A stretch of DNA of 64,000 nt. Source: Myxococcales bacterium (GTDB lineage: Bacteria; Myxococcota_A; Polyangia; Haliangiales; Haliangiaceae). Under the pieces are notes generated by a model that was not told where the DNA came from, ran no database searches, and saw only the letters and a list, made by a program, of their open reading frames with translations. Position numbers and translations under genes: made by a program. The stretch lies in the NCBI GenBank assembly GCA_016720595.1, contig JADKKI010000016.1:62001-126000 (forward strand), read 5' to 3'. Position 1 is the stretch's first letter. Each line of letters starts with the position of its first letter. Positions 43,092 through 52,214 of the stretch are shown here, in pieces.

Positions 43092-43634
43092 CTACCTCCC
43101 GAGCGTGCGCAGCGCGTCCTTGCGGTAGTCCTCGAACCACGCCTTGTGGTTCTCGACCTCTTCGATCTGTTCCGCCGCCTGCCGCTGGTACGTGGGGTGG
43201 TCCGCGAGCTTCGCGAGCCGGCCGAGCAGGCGCAACGCACAGCCCTTGCGCTGGACCTTGTCGTACGCGCGGGCGAGCTTCACCGTGGCTTCGGCGTTGT
43301 ACGGATCGCGCTCGAGCGCGTTGCCGTACTCCTCGATGCCGCCGATCAGCAGGTCGCCGCGCGCCGCCGCGACCGCTGTCTTGTCAGCCGTCACGAGCGT
43401 CGCATCGGCCTTCTTCACGTGCTCGTCGGAGCGCGCGATGTCGCGCTTCACCCGCCCGGTCACGGGCACGGTGCGCAGGTTGCACTCCTCGACGTACTCC
43501 TTCGGAGGCGCCGGCGGATCGACCAGCTCGGTGTGGCGGATCGGCGCCGGGTTCTTCACCCTCGGCGCTGGAGCTCCATACATCGGCTGGCAGGCAACGA
43601 GCGCGAGCATGGCAACGGCGTAGAGCTTCCCCAT
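43092..43634 (-). CDS. TPR-like lipoprotein, unknown function
   Basis: A 180-aa lipoprotein (MGKLYAVAMLALVAC). After a proline-rich spacer it is helical, with a TPR-like pair (GGIEEYGNALERDPYNAEAT, VKLARAYDKVQRKGCALRLL) and a final helix rich in charged residues. TPR lipoproteins often act as scaffolds in the envelope. It lies convergent to the previous lipoprotein gene and divergent from an SDR gene. Confidence 0.8.
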   Translation of the reverse strand: MGKLYAVAMLALVACQPMYGAPAPRVKNPAPIRHTELVDPPAPPKEYVEECNLRTVPVTGRVKRDIARSDEHVKKADATLVTADKTAVAAARGDLLIGGIEEYGNALERDPYNAEATVKLARAYDKVQRKGCALRLLGRLAKLADHPTYQRQAAEQIEEVENHKAWFEDYRKDALRTLGR

Positions 43635-43692
43635 CCCACGATGGTAACCGCCGCCCGCCGCCGTTCAACGACTTTCGTGGCAAGGTCGGGCG

Positions 43693-44541
43693 ATGCGCGG
43701 GAAGACCGTCGTGATCACGGGTGCCAGCTCGGGGATCGGCCTCGAGACGGCACGCGCTCTCGCAGCCCAGGGCGCGCGGATCGTGATGGTGGTGCGCAGC
43801 CGCGAGCGCGGTGAGGCGGCGATCGCGAGCATCCGGACCTCCACGCCCGACGCTCAGCTCGAGCTCGTGCTCGCCGATCTGTACTCGCTCGCCGAGGTCC
43901 GCAAGGCCGGCGCCGAGCTGCGCGGCAAGCTCGCGCGCGTCGATGTGCTGATCAACAACGCGGGCCTGATCCACGCTTCTCGCGAGCTCACCGTCGATGG
44001 CTTCGAGCGCACGTTCGCGCTCAATCACCTCGCCGGCTTCCTCCTGACCTACGAGCTGCGCGATCTGCTCGTGGCGAGTGCACCGGCGCGGGTCGTCACG
44101 GTGTCGTCCGCGGGCCACAACTTCGCGCGCTTCGAGTGGGACGATCTCGCGACGATGAACCACTGGAAGGGCGAGACGTTCGTCTATGGCGCCTCGAAGC
44201 TGTGCAACATCTGGTTCGCACGCGAGGCCGCGCGTCGCTTCGCCGGCAAGGGCGTGACCTCGAACGCCCTCCATCCCGGCCCCGTGGCCTCGAACTTCGG
44301 CCAATCGGGCTCGTGGCTGTTCAAGTATGGCAGCCGCCTCGCGCGCCCGTTCCTCCTCACGACGGTGCAAGGCGCGCGGACCTCGGTGTACCTGGCGAGC
44401 TCGCCCGACGTGGAGGGCATCACCGGCGAGTACTTCGCGAAGTGCGCGAAGAAGAAGCCGTCGGCGCGCGCGCGCGATGACGCCAGCGCGCGCAAGCTGT
44501 GGGAGCTCAGCGAACGGCTATGCGGCGTCTCCTGGGCGTAG
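43693..44541 (+). CDS. SDR oxidoreductase, retinol-dehydrogenase-like
   Basis: A complete 282-aa classical SDR. Cofactor motif VVITGASSGIGLETA, NNAG in VLINNAGLI, the Ser in VVTVSSAGHNF, and the catalytic Tyr-Lys in VYGASKLCNIWFA are all present. HPGPVASNF follows. The pattern resembles retinol dehydrogenase/WW-domain oxidoreductase relatives that reduce lipophilic carbonyls. Its last 22 bp overlap the 5' end of the cytochrome gene, so the two are probably co-transcribed. Confidence 0.9.
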   Translation: MRGKTVVITGASSGIGLETARALAAQGARIVMVVRSRERGEAAIASIRTSTPDAQLELVLADLYSLAEVRKAGAELRGKLARVDVLINNAGLIHASRELTVDGFERTFALNHLAGFLLTYELRDLLVASAPARVVTVSSAGHNFARFEWDDLATMNHWKGETFVYGASKLCNIWFAREAARRFAGKGVTSNALHPGPVASNFGQSGSWLFKYGSRLARPFLLTTVQGARTSVYLASSPDVEGITGEYFAKCAKKKPSARARDDASARKLWELSERLCGVSWA

Positions 44542-46166
44542 CGCCGGCCTGCGCGCTGGTCTGCGTGCTGACCGTCGTGACGCTCGTTGCCGCGTGCTCG
44601 TCGCGCGAGGACCGAGCGCCCACACCACTCGCGACGCCACCGTCCGCGCCCACACCTCCACCGCTTCGCACCGCGCCACCAGGCCCCAGCTCGACGATCT
44701 CCGCCCGCGACTACATCGGTCCCGCGGCCTGCGGTGAGTGCCATCCCGACGAGCACGCCCGCTGGTCGCACAGCCTCCACCCGGTGATGAACCAGCGCGC
44801 CGAGACTGCCGGTGCGGTGGTCGGCGACTTCGCCAACGCCGTGGTCGCGTACGCGGGCGGCGAGGCGCGGTTCACGCGCGATCGCGAGGGCTATGCGATG
44901 ACGCTCGCTCGCGCTGGCACCACCGTCCGGTATCGCGTGACTCGCACGATCGGACGGCGCGGCTTGCAGGAGTACGTCGGCACGCAGGACGGCGGCGCCG
45001 GCCTCGAGGTCAGGCTCCCGTTCGGCTGGTGGCCCCGACGAGGTGGCTGGTACCCGCAGCCGTACTTCGATCCGTGGTTCGCGGCCGAGGCCAGCTTCGA
45101 TGCCTACGCCCCGGTGACCGAGCCATGGGCGGAGCGCTGCCCGTGGTGCCACAGCACGTACCCGTTCGAGCAGCGGATCGCCCGCGCCACCCAGAAGGCG
45201 ATCGGCCACGGCCTCGAGCAGCACTTCACCGCACCCGGTGGCTCCGATCGCCTCGCCCTCGCGCAGCAGGTCACCACCGGCATCAGCTGCGAGAGCTGTC
45301 ACCTCGGCGGTCGCGCACACAAGGCCGGTGCCCCGATCCACTTCGTGCCGGAGGGCGCAGCGGCCCGCGCCGGCGCACCGCTGCCCACCACGTTCGCCGC
45401 CGAGCGCAAGGATCCCGCGATCGTCAACACGGTCTGCGCTCAGTGCCACTCGGGGCCGTCACCGCGCCTCCCCGATGGCACCGCGCTGCGCAACTCGAGT
45501 GAGGCGCTCGATCTGGCCGCCTCGCCATGCACCACCGCTCGCTGCATCGACTGCCACGATCCTCACCGCGGCGGCTTCGACGAGGCCCGCGCGACCGCGG
45601 CGTGCACGAGCTGCCACCCGCGGTTCGCGCAGCCGGCGGCCGCCGCCACGCACAGTGGCCACACCGCCGCCACCACATGCCTCGATTGCCACATGCCCCG
45701 CATCGTGATGGGCATCGATCGCGTGGTGCGCACGCACCGGATCTCCTCCCCCAACGATCCCGCGATGCTCGCCGTCGCCGCGCCCAACGCGTGCAACCTC
45801 TGCCACCTCGATCGCTCGATCTCGTGGACCACCGACGAGCTCCGGCGCGGGTACGAGCTCGCGCTCGATCCCCGCACCTGGCGCGCCTATGGCGGGATCG
45901 ATCGTCCCGTGGGCGAGGTCTGGCTCGAGAACAAGGAGCCGGCGTATCGCCTCCTCGCCGCCGCCGCGTACGCGCGCTCCCCGCTGGCCAGGTTCGCGCT
46001 CCCCGCGCTGACCAAGGCGCTCGCCGATCCGCTGCCGCACCTCCGCGTGTGGACGATGTTCGCGATCGAGGACGTGATCGGCCGCAAGCTCACGCTGGCG
46101 GAGTTCGATCCGCGCGCCTCCGCCGTCGTTCGCGCGCGCCAGCTCTCCGTGCTCCGCCTACGCTGA
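44520..46166 (+). CDS. Octaheme c-type cytochrome lipoprotein
   Basis: ATG 44520 gives 548 aa with a lipoprotein signal (VCVLTVVTLVAAC). Eight CxxCH heme-binding motifs occur in order: CGECH, CPWCH, CESCH, CAQCH, CIDCH, CTSCH, CLDCH and CNLCH. The last two are preceded by several His residues that could be distal ligands. The C-terminal 110 residues lack hemes and are helical (YRLLAAAAYARSPLARFALP). The arrangement resembles cytochrome c554/NapC-NrfA-like multiheme proteins, and a periplasmic or surface electron carrier or oxidoreductase is likely. No partner quinol oxidase is next to it. Confidence 0.9.
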   Translation: MRRLLGVAPACALVCVLTVVTLVAACSSREDRAPTPLATPPSAPTPPPLRTAPPGPSSTISARDYIGPAACGECHPDEHARWSHSLHPVMNQRAETAGAVVGDFANAVVAYAGGEARFTRDREGYAMTLARAGTTVRYRVTRTIGRRGLQEYVGTQDGGAGLEVRLPFGWWPRRGGWYPQPYFDPWFAAEASFDAYAPVTEPWAERCPWCHSTYPFEQRIARATQKAIGHGLEQHFTAPGGSDRLALAQQVTTGISCESCHLGGRAHKAGAPIHFVPEGAAARAGAPLPTTFAAERKDPAIVNTVCAQCHSGPSPRLPDGTALRNSSEALDLAASPCTTARCIDCHDPHRGGFDEARATAACTSCHPRFAQPAAAATHSGHTAATTCLDCHMPRIVMGIDRVVRTHRISSPNDPAMLAVAAPNACNLCHLDRSISWTTDELRRGYELALDPRTWRAYGGIDRPVGEVWLENKEPAYRLLAAAAYARSPLARFALPALTKALADPLPHLRVWTMFAIEDVIGRKLTLAEFDPRASAVVRARQLSVLRLR

Positions 46167-47120
46167 CTGCCGCGCCGCCCGCATCTCCGCCAGGCCCGCC
46201 TCGCGCGTGACGGTGCTGGCGTAGCCGAGCTCGGTGCGCGCCTTCGCATCGACCACCGTGACCTCTCCGCCCATCAGCGCGACCGCGGTCCGGGTCACCG
46301 GTGGTCGCTCCATCCACGACGTCAGCGCAGCGGCCGCCTTCGCCACCCAGCGCGGCACGCTCCGGGTCCCCGCATCCACGCCCACGGTCGCGAGCATCGC
46401 GGTCAGGAACTCACGGAAGTCCACGGGCTCACCGTCGGTCAGGAAGTAGACCTCGCCGGGCCGGCCCTTCTCGGCCGCGAGCAGCGCGCCCTCCACCACG
46501 TTCGCGACGTGGCAGGTGGAGGTCAGGTAGTGCCCACCGCCGATCCACGCGAACTTCCCGCTGGTCACCGCCGCGATGATCTTCGGCGTCAAGTTGGTGT
46601 CACCTGCGCCCCAGATGAACCGCGGCCGGATCACCACGGTCGCGAACCCCGGCGCATTGGCGGCGACAACGGCGCGCTCCGCGAGCCCCTTGGTCAGCGG
46701 GTACGGACCAGCCGGCCGGGCGGCGAGCGGACGGGTCTCGTCGGCGCGGACGATCGGGTGGCCATCCGCGAGCACGGCCTCGGTGCCGACGTGGACGAAC
46801 CGGGAGACGCCGGCGGCCCTCGCGGCGGCGAGCGTGTGGGCGGTGCCGTCGACGGTGACCCGCATGAACTCGGCGAGCTTGCCGTGATCGTCCACATACG
46901 CCGCCGCGTGGAACACGGTGTCGCAGCCGGCCATCCCGGCCTGCATCGCCTCTCGATCGCCGAGATCGCCGCGCACCGGCTCGGCGCCGCATCCCCGCAC
47001 CGCCTGCGCGGCGGCATCGCTCCGCGCGAGCGCCCGGACCTCCACGCCGCGCGCGACCAGCGCCGCGATCAACCGCTTGCCGACGAACCCGGACCCACCC
47101 GTGACGAATGCTCGCTTCAC
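46158..47120 (-). CDS. NAD(P)-dependent epimerase / 3-beta-HSD-like SDR
   Basis: A 320-aa extended SDR: MKRAFVTGGSGFVGKRLIAA Rossmann motif, DTVFHAAAYVDD, HVGTEAVLADG and the catalytic YPLTKGLAER (YxxxK), then VVIRPRFIWGAGDTNL. The family covers hydroxysteroid dehydrogenases, dihydroflavonol reductases and sugar epimerases. The RPRFIWG and C-terminal pattern favour the 3-beta-HSD-like group. It overlaps the cytochrome gene tail-to-tail by 9 bp and is divergent from the NCS1 permease by 29 bp. Confidence 0.88.
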   Translation of the reverse strand: MKRAFVTGGSGFVGKRLIAALVARGVEVRALARSDAAAQAVRGCGAEPVRGDLGDREAMQAGMAGCDTVFHAAAYVDDHGKLAEFMRVTVDGTAHTLAAARAAGVSRFVHVGTEAVLADGHPIVRADETRPLAARPAGPYPLTKGLAERAVVAANAPGFATVVIRPRFIWGAGDTNLTPKIIAAVTSGKFAWIGGGHYLTSTCHVANVVEGALLAAEKGRPGEVYFLTDGEPVDFREFLTAMLATVGVDAGTRSVPRWVAKAAAALTSWMERPPVTRTAVALMGGEVTVVDAKARTELGYASTVTREAGLAEMRAARQSA

Positions 47121-47149
47121 GTCGGAGAATCTACTAGCTTCGGCGAGCG

Positions 47150-48610
47150 ATGAGCGAAGACCCCATCATCTCTCACGCCGACGGGCGCGTGGAGCTCCGG
47201 TCACCTGAGGCGCTCGAGGCCTCCCCGCTCTACAACCACGATCTCGCGCCCGTGCCCGTGAGCAAGCGGACGTGGTCGACCTGGGACTATGCCGCGCTGT
47301 GGATCTCGATGGCCCACTGCATCCCGACGTACACGATGGCGTCGGGCCTGATCGGCGCCGGCATGAGCTGGTGGCAGGCGCTGTTCACGATCCTCCTCGG
47401 CAACCTGATCGTCCTCGGGCCGATCCTCGCCAACTCGCACCCCGGCACCAAGTACGGCATCCCGTTCCCGGTGCTGGCCCGCGCTGCGTATGGCGTGAGC
47501 GGATCGAACCTCCCGGCGCTCATGCGCGCGCTGATCGCGTGTGGCTGGTTCGGGATCAACGCGTGGATCGGCGGCTATGCGTTGCAGACGTTCTTCGCGT
47601 CGCTGATCCCCGGCTGGACCGACATGCTCGGCAGCGCCAACGGCTATCCGGTCACGCAGTGGATCTCGTTCCTGCTGTTCTGGGGCCTCAACATCCTGAT
47701 CATCTACAAGGGCATGGAGCTGGTCCGCCGGCTCGAGCGCTTCGCCGCGCCGTTCGTGCTCGTGATGACCGCGATCCTCGTCGGCTGGGCGATCTGGAAG
47801 GCCGGCGGCCTGGGGCCGATCATGGCGAGCGAGGGCAAGCCGGGCGCGTTCGGCGAGCTGTTCATCCCGTCGCTGACGGCGACGATCGGCTTCTGGGCCA
47901 CGCTCTCCCTCAACATGCCGGACTTCACCCGGTACGGCCGATCGCAGCGCGAACAGGCGATCGGGCAGATCGTCGCGTTGCCCTCGACGATGACGATCTT
48001 CGCGGCGATGGGCATCATGATCACGTCGGCCACCGTCATCATCTACGGCAAGGCGATCGACAACCCGATCGCGCTCGGCGGCCTGTTCGAGAACCGCGCG
48101 ATCGTCGCGGTCGTGATGTTCACCGTCGTGATCGCCACGCTCGCGGTCAACATCGCGGCCAACGTGGTGTCGCCCGCGAACGACTTCGCGAACGTGTTCC
48201 CCAAGAAGATCGATTTCAAGCGCGGCGGCCTGATCACCGGCGTGATCGGCATCGCGATGTTCCCGTGGGAGCTGACCAAGGATTCCAACGCGTACATCTT
48301 CGGCTGGCTGCTCGGCTACTCGGGCTCCCTCGGCTCGGTGGCCGGCGTCCTGATCGTCGACTACTGGGTCATTCGCAAGCGGCAGCTGGACTTGCGCGGC
48401 CTCTACGGGGTCGGCGACGCCTACGTGTACACCGCCGGCTGGAACATGCCCGCGGTGATCGCCACGCTGGTCGGCGCTGCGGTCGCCTTGCTCGGCGTGT
48501 TCTGGCCGCCGATGAAGCCGATCTACGACTGGTCGTGGTTCGTGGGGTTCGGCCTGGCCGGTGGGCTCTACTGGTTGCTCATGCGTGGTCGCATCGCACA
48601 CGCACGCTGA
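47150..48610 (+). CDS. NCS1-family nucleobase/hydantoin:cation symporter
   Basis: A 486-aa protein with 12 hydrophobic helices. Family signatures are LYNHDLAPVPVSKRTWSTWD, SMAHCIPTYTMASGLIGAGM in pieces, and PGTKYGIPFPVLARAAYGVSG. Helix 8-10 motifs include MPDFTRYGRSQREQAIGQ and ANVVSPANDFANVFPKKI. These match the Mhp1/allantoin permease group that imports hydantoins, allantoin, uracil or thiamine precursors with Na+ or H+. No catabolic gene for these compounds is in the window, so the substrate is unresolved. Confidence 0.9.
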   Translation: MSEDPIISHADGRVELRSPEALEASPLYNHDLAPVPVSKRTWSTWDYAALWISMAHCIPTYTMASGLIGAGMSWWQALFTILLGNLIVLGPILANSHPGTKYGIPFPVLARAAYGVSGSNLPALMRALIACGWFGINAWIGGYALQTFFASLIPGWTDMLGSANGYPVTQWISFLLFWGLNILIIYKGMELVRRLERFAAPFVLVMTAILVGWAIWKAGGLGPIMASEGKPGAFGELFIPSLTATIGFWATLSLNMPDFTRYGRSQREQAIGQIVALPSTMTIFAAMGIMITSATVIIYGKAIDNPIALGGLFENRAIVAVVMFTVVIATLAVNIAANVVSPANDFANVFPKKIDFKRGGLITGVIGIAMFPWELTKDSNAYIFGWLLGYSGSLGSVAGVLIVDYWVIRKRQLDLRGLYGVGDAYVYTAGWNMPAVIATLVGAAVALLGVFWPPMKPIYDWSWFVGFGLAGGLYWLLMRGRIAHAR

Positions 48611-48737
48611 GGCCGACTGTTTCCACGCCCTGGGGCATCGTGCGGCATCGGTCCCCCGCAGGGATCTGGGGCCTCACGTGGATTCGCGGGCATGAGATTC
48701 CCCGCGCGGAGGCACATCTCGTGCAACGCTTGACCAG

Positions 48738-49601
48738 GTGAGCCGTACCGTCACCCGCGACCGCTTCCCGCAGGGGACCCGGATCGGTGACTACCTGGTG
48801 GATCAGGAGCTGCGCAGCGAAGGCACCGGCATCGTCTACCTGACCCAGCACGTGGTGCTGCCACGGCGGGCGGCGGTCAAGGTCATGCACGGCGAGCAGG
48901 GCTACCAGAAGCAGATGGCCGTGCAGATGTTGCGCGAGGCCTGCCTGGTCGAGGCGCTGTCCCACCCCGGCATCCCACGTGTGTACGAGTGTGGCGTGCT
49001 GCCCGATCGAAGGCCGTGGACGGCGTACGAGTACGTCGACGGCGAGCCCCTCGATCAATCGATCGGCGAGATCCCACTACCCGTCGCCGATGTCGTCGTG
49101 ATGATGCGCGACGTCGCGGACATCCTCGATCACATCCACCAGCGCGGGATCGTCCACCGCCACGTCACGCCCACCTCGATCGTGCGCGCACCCAAGCGCC
49201 GGTTCGCCGTGACCCTCGTGCAGTGGGGCGAGGCCTGCACCCTCGACGCCGCCGAGAGCCGGGTCGAGCCCAAGGATGATGTCCACGAGCTCGGCCGCCT
49301 CGCATTTCGGGCCCTCACCGGCGCCGTGGCCAGCACGGGTGGGTCGTCGACCGAGCGCTATCCCGGAGCACCCGGCGAGGTCGCCTCGTTGATCGATCAG
49401 ATGATGGCCGAGCACCGCAAGCGCCCGACCAGCGCGGAGGTGCGCGATCGTGCGAGGTGGCTCGCCGATACCCTCGAGATCCTCCCCGTCGCGCCCGCGC
49501 GCTGGACCCGGGAGAGTGTCGCTCCGGAGACGCTGCCCGAGGGCGATGACGGGGGCGGGGGCTTCTCGATCCGGATCTCCGGGCGCACACGCACGCACTG
49601 A
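48738..49601 (+). CDS. Pseudokinase (Ser/Thr kinase fold), paralogue 1
   Basis: A 287-aa protein with the kinase N-lobe: start of fold GTRIGDYLVDQELRSEGTGI, beta-3 Lys in RAAVKVMHG, and helix-C Glu in REACLVEAL. The catalytic loop reads VHRHVTPTSIV, so the HRD Asp is His. The DFG site reads VQWGEA, so the metal-binding Asp is lost too. It can perhaps bind a nucleotide but should not transfer phosphate. It is clearly paralogous to 51293-52213 (both share MREACLVEA, HPG[IV]PRV and ECGV). It lies 21 bp upstream of the hybrid histidine kinase gene, in the same direction. Confidence 0.85.
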   Translation: MSRTVTRDRFPQGTRIGDYLVDQELRSEGTGIVYLTQHVVLPRRAAVKVMHGEQGYQKQMAVQMLREACLVEALSHPGIPRVYECGVLPDRRPWTAYEYVDGEPLDQSIGEIPLPVADVVVMMRDVADILDHIHQRGIVHRHVTPTSIVRAPKRRFAVTLVQWGEACTLDAAESRVEPKDDVHELGRLAFRALTGAVASTGGSSTERYPGAPGEVASLIDQMMAEHRKRPTSAEVRDRARWLADTLEILPVAPARWTRESVAPETLPEGDDGGGGFSIRISGRTRTH

Positions 49602-49622
49602 CCCGGTCTACGATAGACGCGG

Positions 49623-51173
49623 GTGGAAGATCCAGGCGATGTCGAGGCAGCCCTGCGCCGGAGCGAGAAGCACCTCGCCGCCGCGCAGCGGATCACGCAT
49701 TGCGGCAGCTGGGAGCTCGATCTCGGCGATCTCGTCGAGTTGAATCGGAACCCGCTCCGCTGGAGCGACGAGGTGTTCCGGATCTTCGGCTACGAGCCCG
49801 GCGGGATCGAGGTCACCAACGAGAGCTTCTTCGCCCACGTCCACCCGGATGATCGCGAGAGCATCGCCTCCGCCGTGCGCACCGCGATCGAGACCGGCAC
49901 CCCCTACTCGATCGATCACCGCGTGATCCGGCCCGATGGCAGCGTTCGCATCGTGCACGAGGAGTCCGAGCTCCAGTGCGATGCCTCGGGACGTCCGATC
50001 CGGATGATCGGCACCGTGCAGGACGTCACCGAGGAGCGGACCACCGAGACCCAGCTCGTATTCCAGGATCGCCTCGCCACGGTGGGCACGCTCGCCGCCG
50101 GCGTGGCGCACGAGATCAACAACCCGCTCGCCTCCGTGATCGCGAACCTCGAGATGATCGAGCGCTCGCTCGCCCACGTCACCAGCCTGCCACCGCAGCT
50201 CGCGGGCCAGCTCCGCGATGCCAAGGAAGGCGCGGACCGCGTGCGCACGATCGTCCGAGACCTCATGGTGTTCGCCCGCGCCGATGATCTGCCGCGCGGC
50301 GCGATCGAGCTCCAGGGCGTGATCGAGTCGTCGCTGCGTCTCGCCAACCACGACCTCAAGCACCGCGCGCGCGTGATCTGGGACCTCGATCCGATCCCGC
50401 CGGTGATCGGCAACCAGGCGCGGCTCGGGCAGGTGTTCTTGAACCTGTTCCGCAACGCGGCGCACGCGATCCCCGACGGCGATCCGGATCGGCACCACGT
50501 CCGCGTCTCCACCCGCCTGACCGGTGGCCGGGTCGTGGTGGAGGTCACCGACACCGGCTCCGGTATCCCACCCGAGCTACGCTCGCGTCTGTTCACCCCA
50601 TTCGTCACGTCGAAGCGCGATGGCATGGGCCTCGGGCTCTCGATCTCGCACCGGATCATCGCCGAGCTCGGCGGCGAGCTGTCGTTCACCAGCGAACCGG
50701 GGCAGGGCACCACGTTCACCGTGTCGCTGGTGCCCGCGCGGGCGCTGCGCTCTCCGCAGGGTAGCGGCACCCATCCGACCCAGCCGCTCGGGCGCGTGAA
50801 GGTCCTGATCATCGACGACGAGGTCACGATCACCAATGCCCTCCGCCGCCACCTCCAGCCCGATCACGACGTGACCGTGGAGAACGATCCGATCGCCGCT
50901 CTCGCCCTGATCCGCGATGGCGGCGCGTTCGACGTGATCCTGTGCGACCTGATCATGCCGCGGATGAATGGCGTGCAGCTGCACCGCGAGCTCACGGCGA
51001 TCTCGCCCGCGCAGGCCGCCGCGACGATCCTGATGACGGGCGGCTCCGTGCCGAAAGACGCGGTGGAGCTGCTCGCCAGCGGCCGCATCGCCAACCTGAC
51101 CAAGCCGTTCGATCTCGATCACCTGCGGACGATGATGGGGACGATGATCTCCGCGCTGCGCAATCCTCGCTGA
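49623..51173 (+). CDS. PAS-containing hybrid histidine kinase with C-terminal receiver
   Basis: A 516-aa cytoplasmic protein starting at GTG 49623. Residues 12-145 are a PAS/PAC sensor (WSDEVFRIFGYEPGGIEV, FFAHVHPDDRESI). HisKA follows with the phosphorylated His near 163 in GVAHEINNPLASV, and HATPase_c has NLFRNAAHAI, VTDTGSGIPPE and GMGLGLSISHRI. The C-terminal receiver has KVLIIDDEVTITNAL, the phospho-Asp near 442 in LCDLIMPRMNG, and the Lys in NLTKPFD. There are no membrane segments and no output domain, so signal must leave through a separate phosphotransfer protein or by direct contact with its pseudokinase neighbours. Confidence 0.92.
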   Translation: MEDPGDVEAALRRSEKHLAAAQRITHCGSWELDLGDLVELNRNPLRWSDEVFRIFGYEPGGIEVTNESFFAHVHPDDRESIASAVRTAIETGTPYSIDHRVIRPDGSVRIVHEESELQCDASGRPIRMIGTVQDVTEERTTETQLVFQDRLATVGTLAAGVAHEINNPLASVIANLEMIERSLAHVTSLPPQLAGQLRDAKEGADRVRTIVRDLMVFARADDLPRGAIELQGVIESSLRLANHDLKHRARVIWDLDPIPPVIGNQARLGQVFLNLFRNAAHAIPDGDPDRHHVRVSTRLTGGRVVVEVTDTGSGIPPELRSRLFTPFVTSKRDGMGLGLSISHRIIAELGGELSFTSEPGQGTTFTVSLVPARALRSPQGSGTHPTQPLGRVKVLIIDDEVTITNALRRHLQPDHDVTVENDPIAALALIRDGGAFDVILCDLIMPRMNGVQLHRELTAISPAQAAATILMTGGSVPKDAVELLASGRIANLTKPFDLDHLRTMMGTMISALRNPR

Positions 51174-51292
51174 GGCGCCCACAGGGGTCAGCGCACCCGG
51201 TCCTGCCGTGGCTGAGGTCGGCTGTCCCGAGATGCTCTCCGAGGCGCCGCGCGGGGTTACGCGAGGCACGCCGGGTGCACCGTGGGTCCTCG

Positions 51293-52213
51293 ATGACGGG
51301 GGTCACCATGGATCGCTTTGCGCCCGGCACACGCCTGGGCGACTACCACATCGACGGCGACCTTCCCGGCGGCTGGAACGCCGAGGCCTACGAGGCCACC
51401 CACGTGCTGCTCCCCCGGCGCGCACGCCTGATCGTGCTGCACGCGGCGTTCGTCGATCAGCGCGAGGCCGCGGTCCAGATGATGCGCGAGGCCTGCCTCG
51501 TCGAAGCGATGCACCACCCCGGCGTTCCGCGCGTGTTCGAGTGCGGGGTGATCGCCCGCCGCCCGTGGATCGCGTGCGAGCTGATCGAGGGCACGCCGCT
51601 GTCCGAGGCACTCGCCACTGGCCCGCTGCCGGTCGTCGAGGTGTTGGCCCTGCTGCGCGATGTCTCCGAGGTGCTCGAGCACGCGCACCGCCGCAACATC
51701 GTGCACCGCAACCTCCGCCCCGAGGCCTTGCTCCGCACCCGCGAGCGCGCCTTCCCGGTGTGCATCACCGGCTGGTGCGATGCCCGGATCCACGATGCCG
51801 AGGCAGAGCTCGTGGATCTTCGCGCCGACGTGTTCGCGCTCGGGGCCGTGGCGTTCACCGCCCTCACCGGGGCACGCCCCACGATGTCCGCGGCCGTACG
51901 CTGCCCGGGCGCCCCCCGCGACCTGACCGCACTGATCGATCGGATGCTCGCGCCGGAGCCCGAGGCTCGCCCGAGCTGCGCCGAGGTTCGTGCCGCGGCG
52001 ATCCGGATCGCCGAGATGTCCGAGGTGGCGATCGCGGACGACGAGGTCGAGGGCGACGAGATGATCGAGGTGGTCTCCGTCGAGCTCGTCGAGCTCAGGC
52101 ACACGCCGCCGGGGCTGCCGCGCATGCCGCGCTGGACCCCTGCGCTCGGCAACCTGCCGCCGCCGCCACCGGCAACGCCGCTCGCCGCGCTCAGGCTCAA
52201 GCCGAAGCGCTGA
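51293..52213 (+). CDS. Pseudokinase (Ser/Thr kinase fold), paralogue 2
   Basis: ATG 51293 (or 51308) gives 306 aa aligned along its length with the protein at 48738-49601. It is more degenerate: the beta-3 Lys is missing (RARLIVLHA), the catalytic loop reads VHRNLRPEALL (HRD Asp to Asn), and the DFG site is ITGWCDA. The Gly-loop is replaced by LPGGWNAEAYEA. Helix-C Glu (MREACLVEAM) and the C-lobe scaffold (DVFALGAVAFTALTGA) are preserved, so the fold is kept without catalysis. A 75-residue tail with acidic and then proline-rich sequence follows. The frame upstream to 50942 is shadow of the histidine kinase. Confidence 0.85.
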   Translation: MTGVTMDRFAPGTRLGDYHIDGDLPGGWNAEAYEATHVLLPRRARLIVLHAAFVDQREAAVQMMREACLVEAMHHPGVPRVFECGVIARRPWIACELIEGTPLSEALATGPLPVVEVLALLRDVSEVLEHAHRRNIVHRNLRPEALLRTRERAFPVCITGWCDARIHDAEAELVDLRADVFALGAVAFTALTGARPTMSAAVRCPGAPRDLTALIDRMLAPEPEARPSCAEVRAAAIRIAEMSEVAIADDEVEGDEMIEVVSVELVELRHTPPGLPRMPRWTPALGNLPPPPPATPLAALRLKPKR

Positions 52214-52214
52214 C

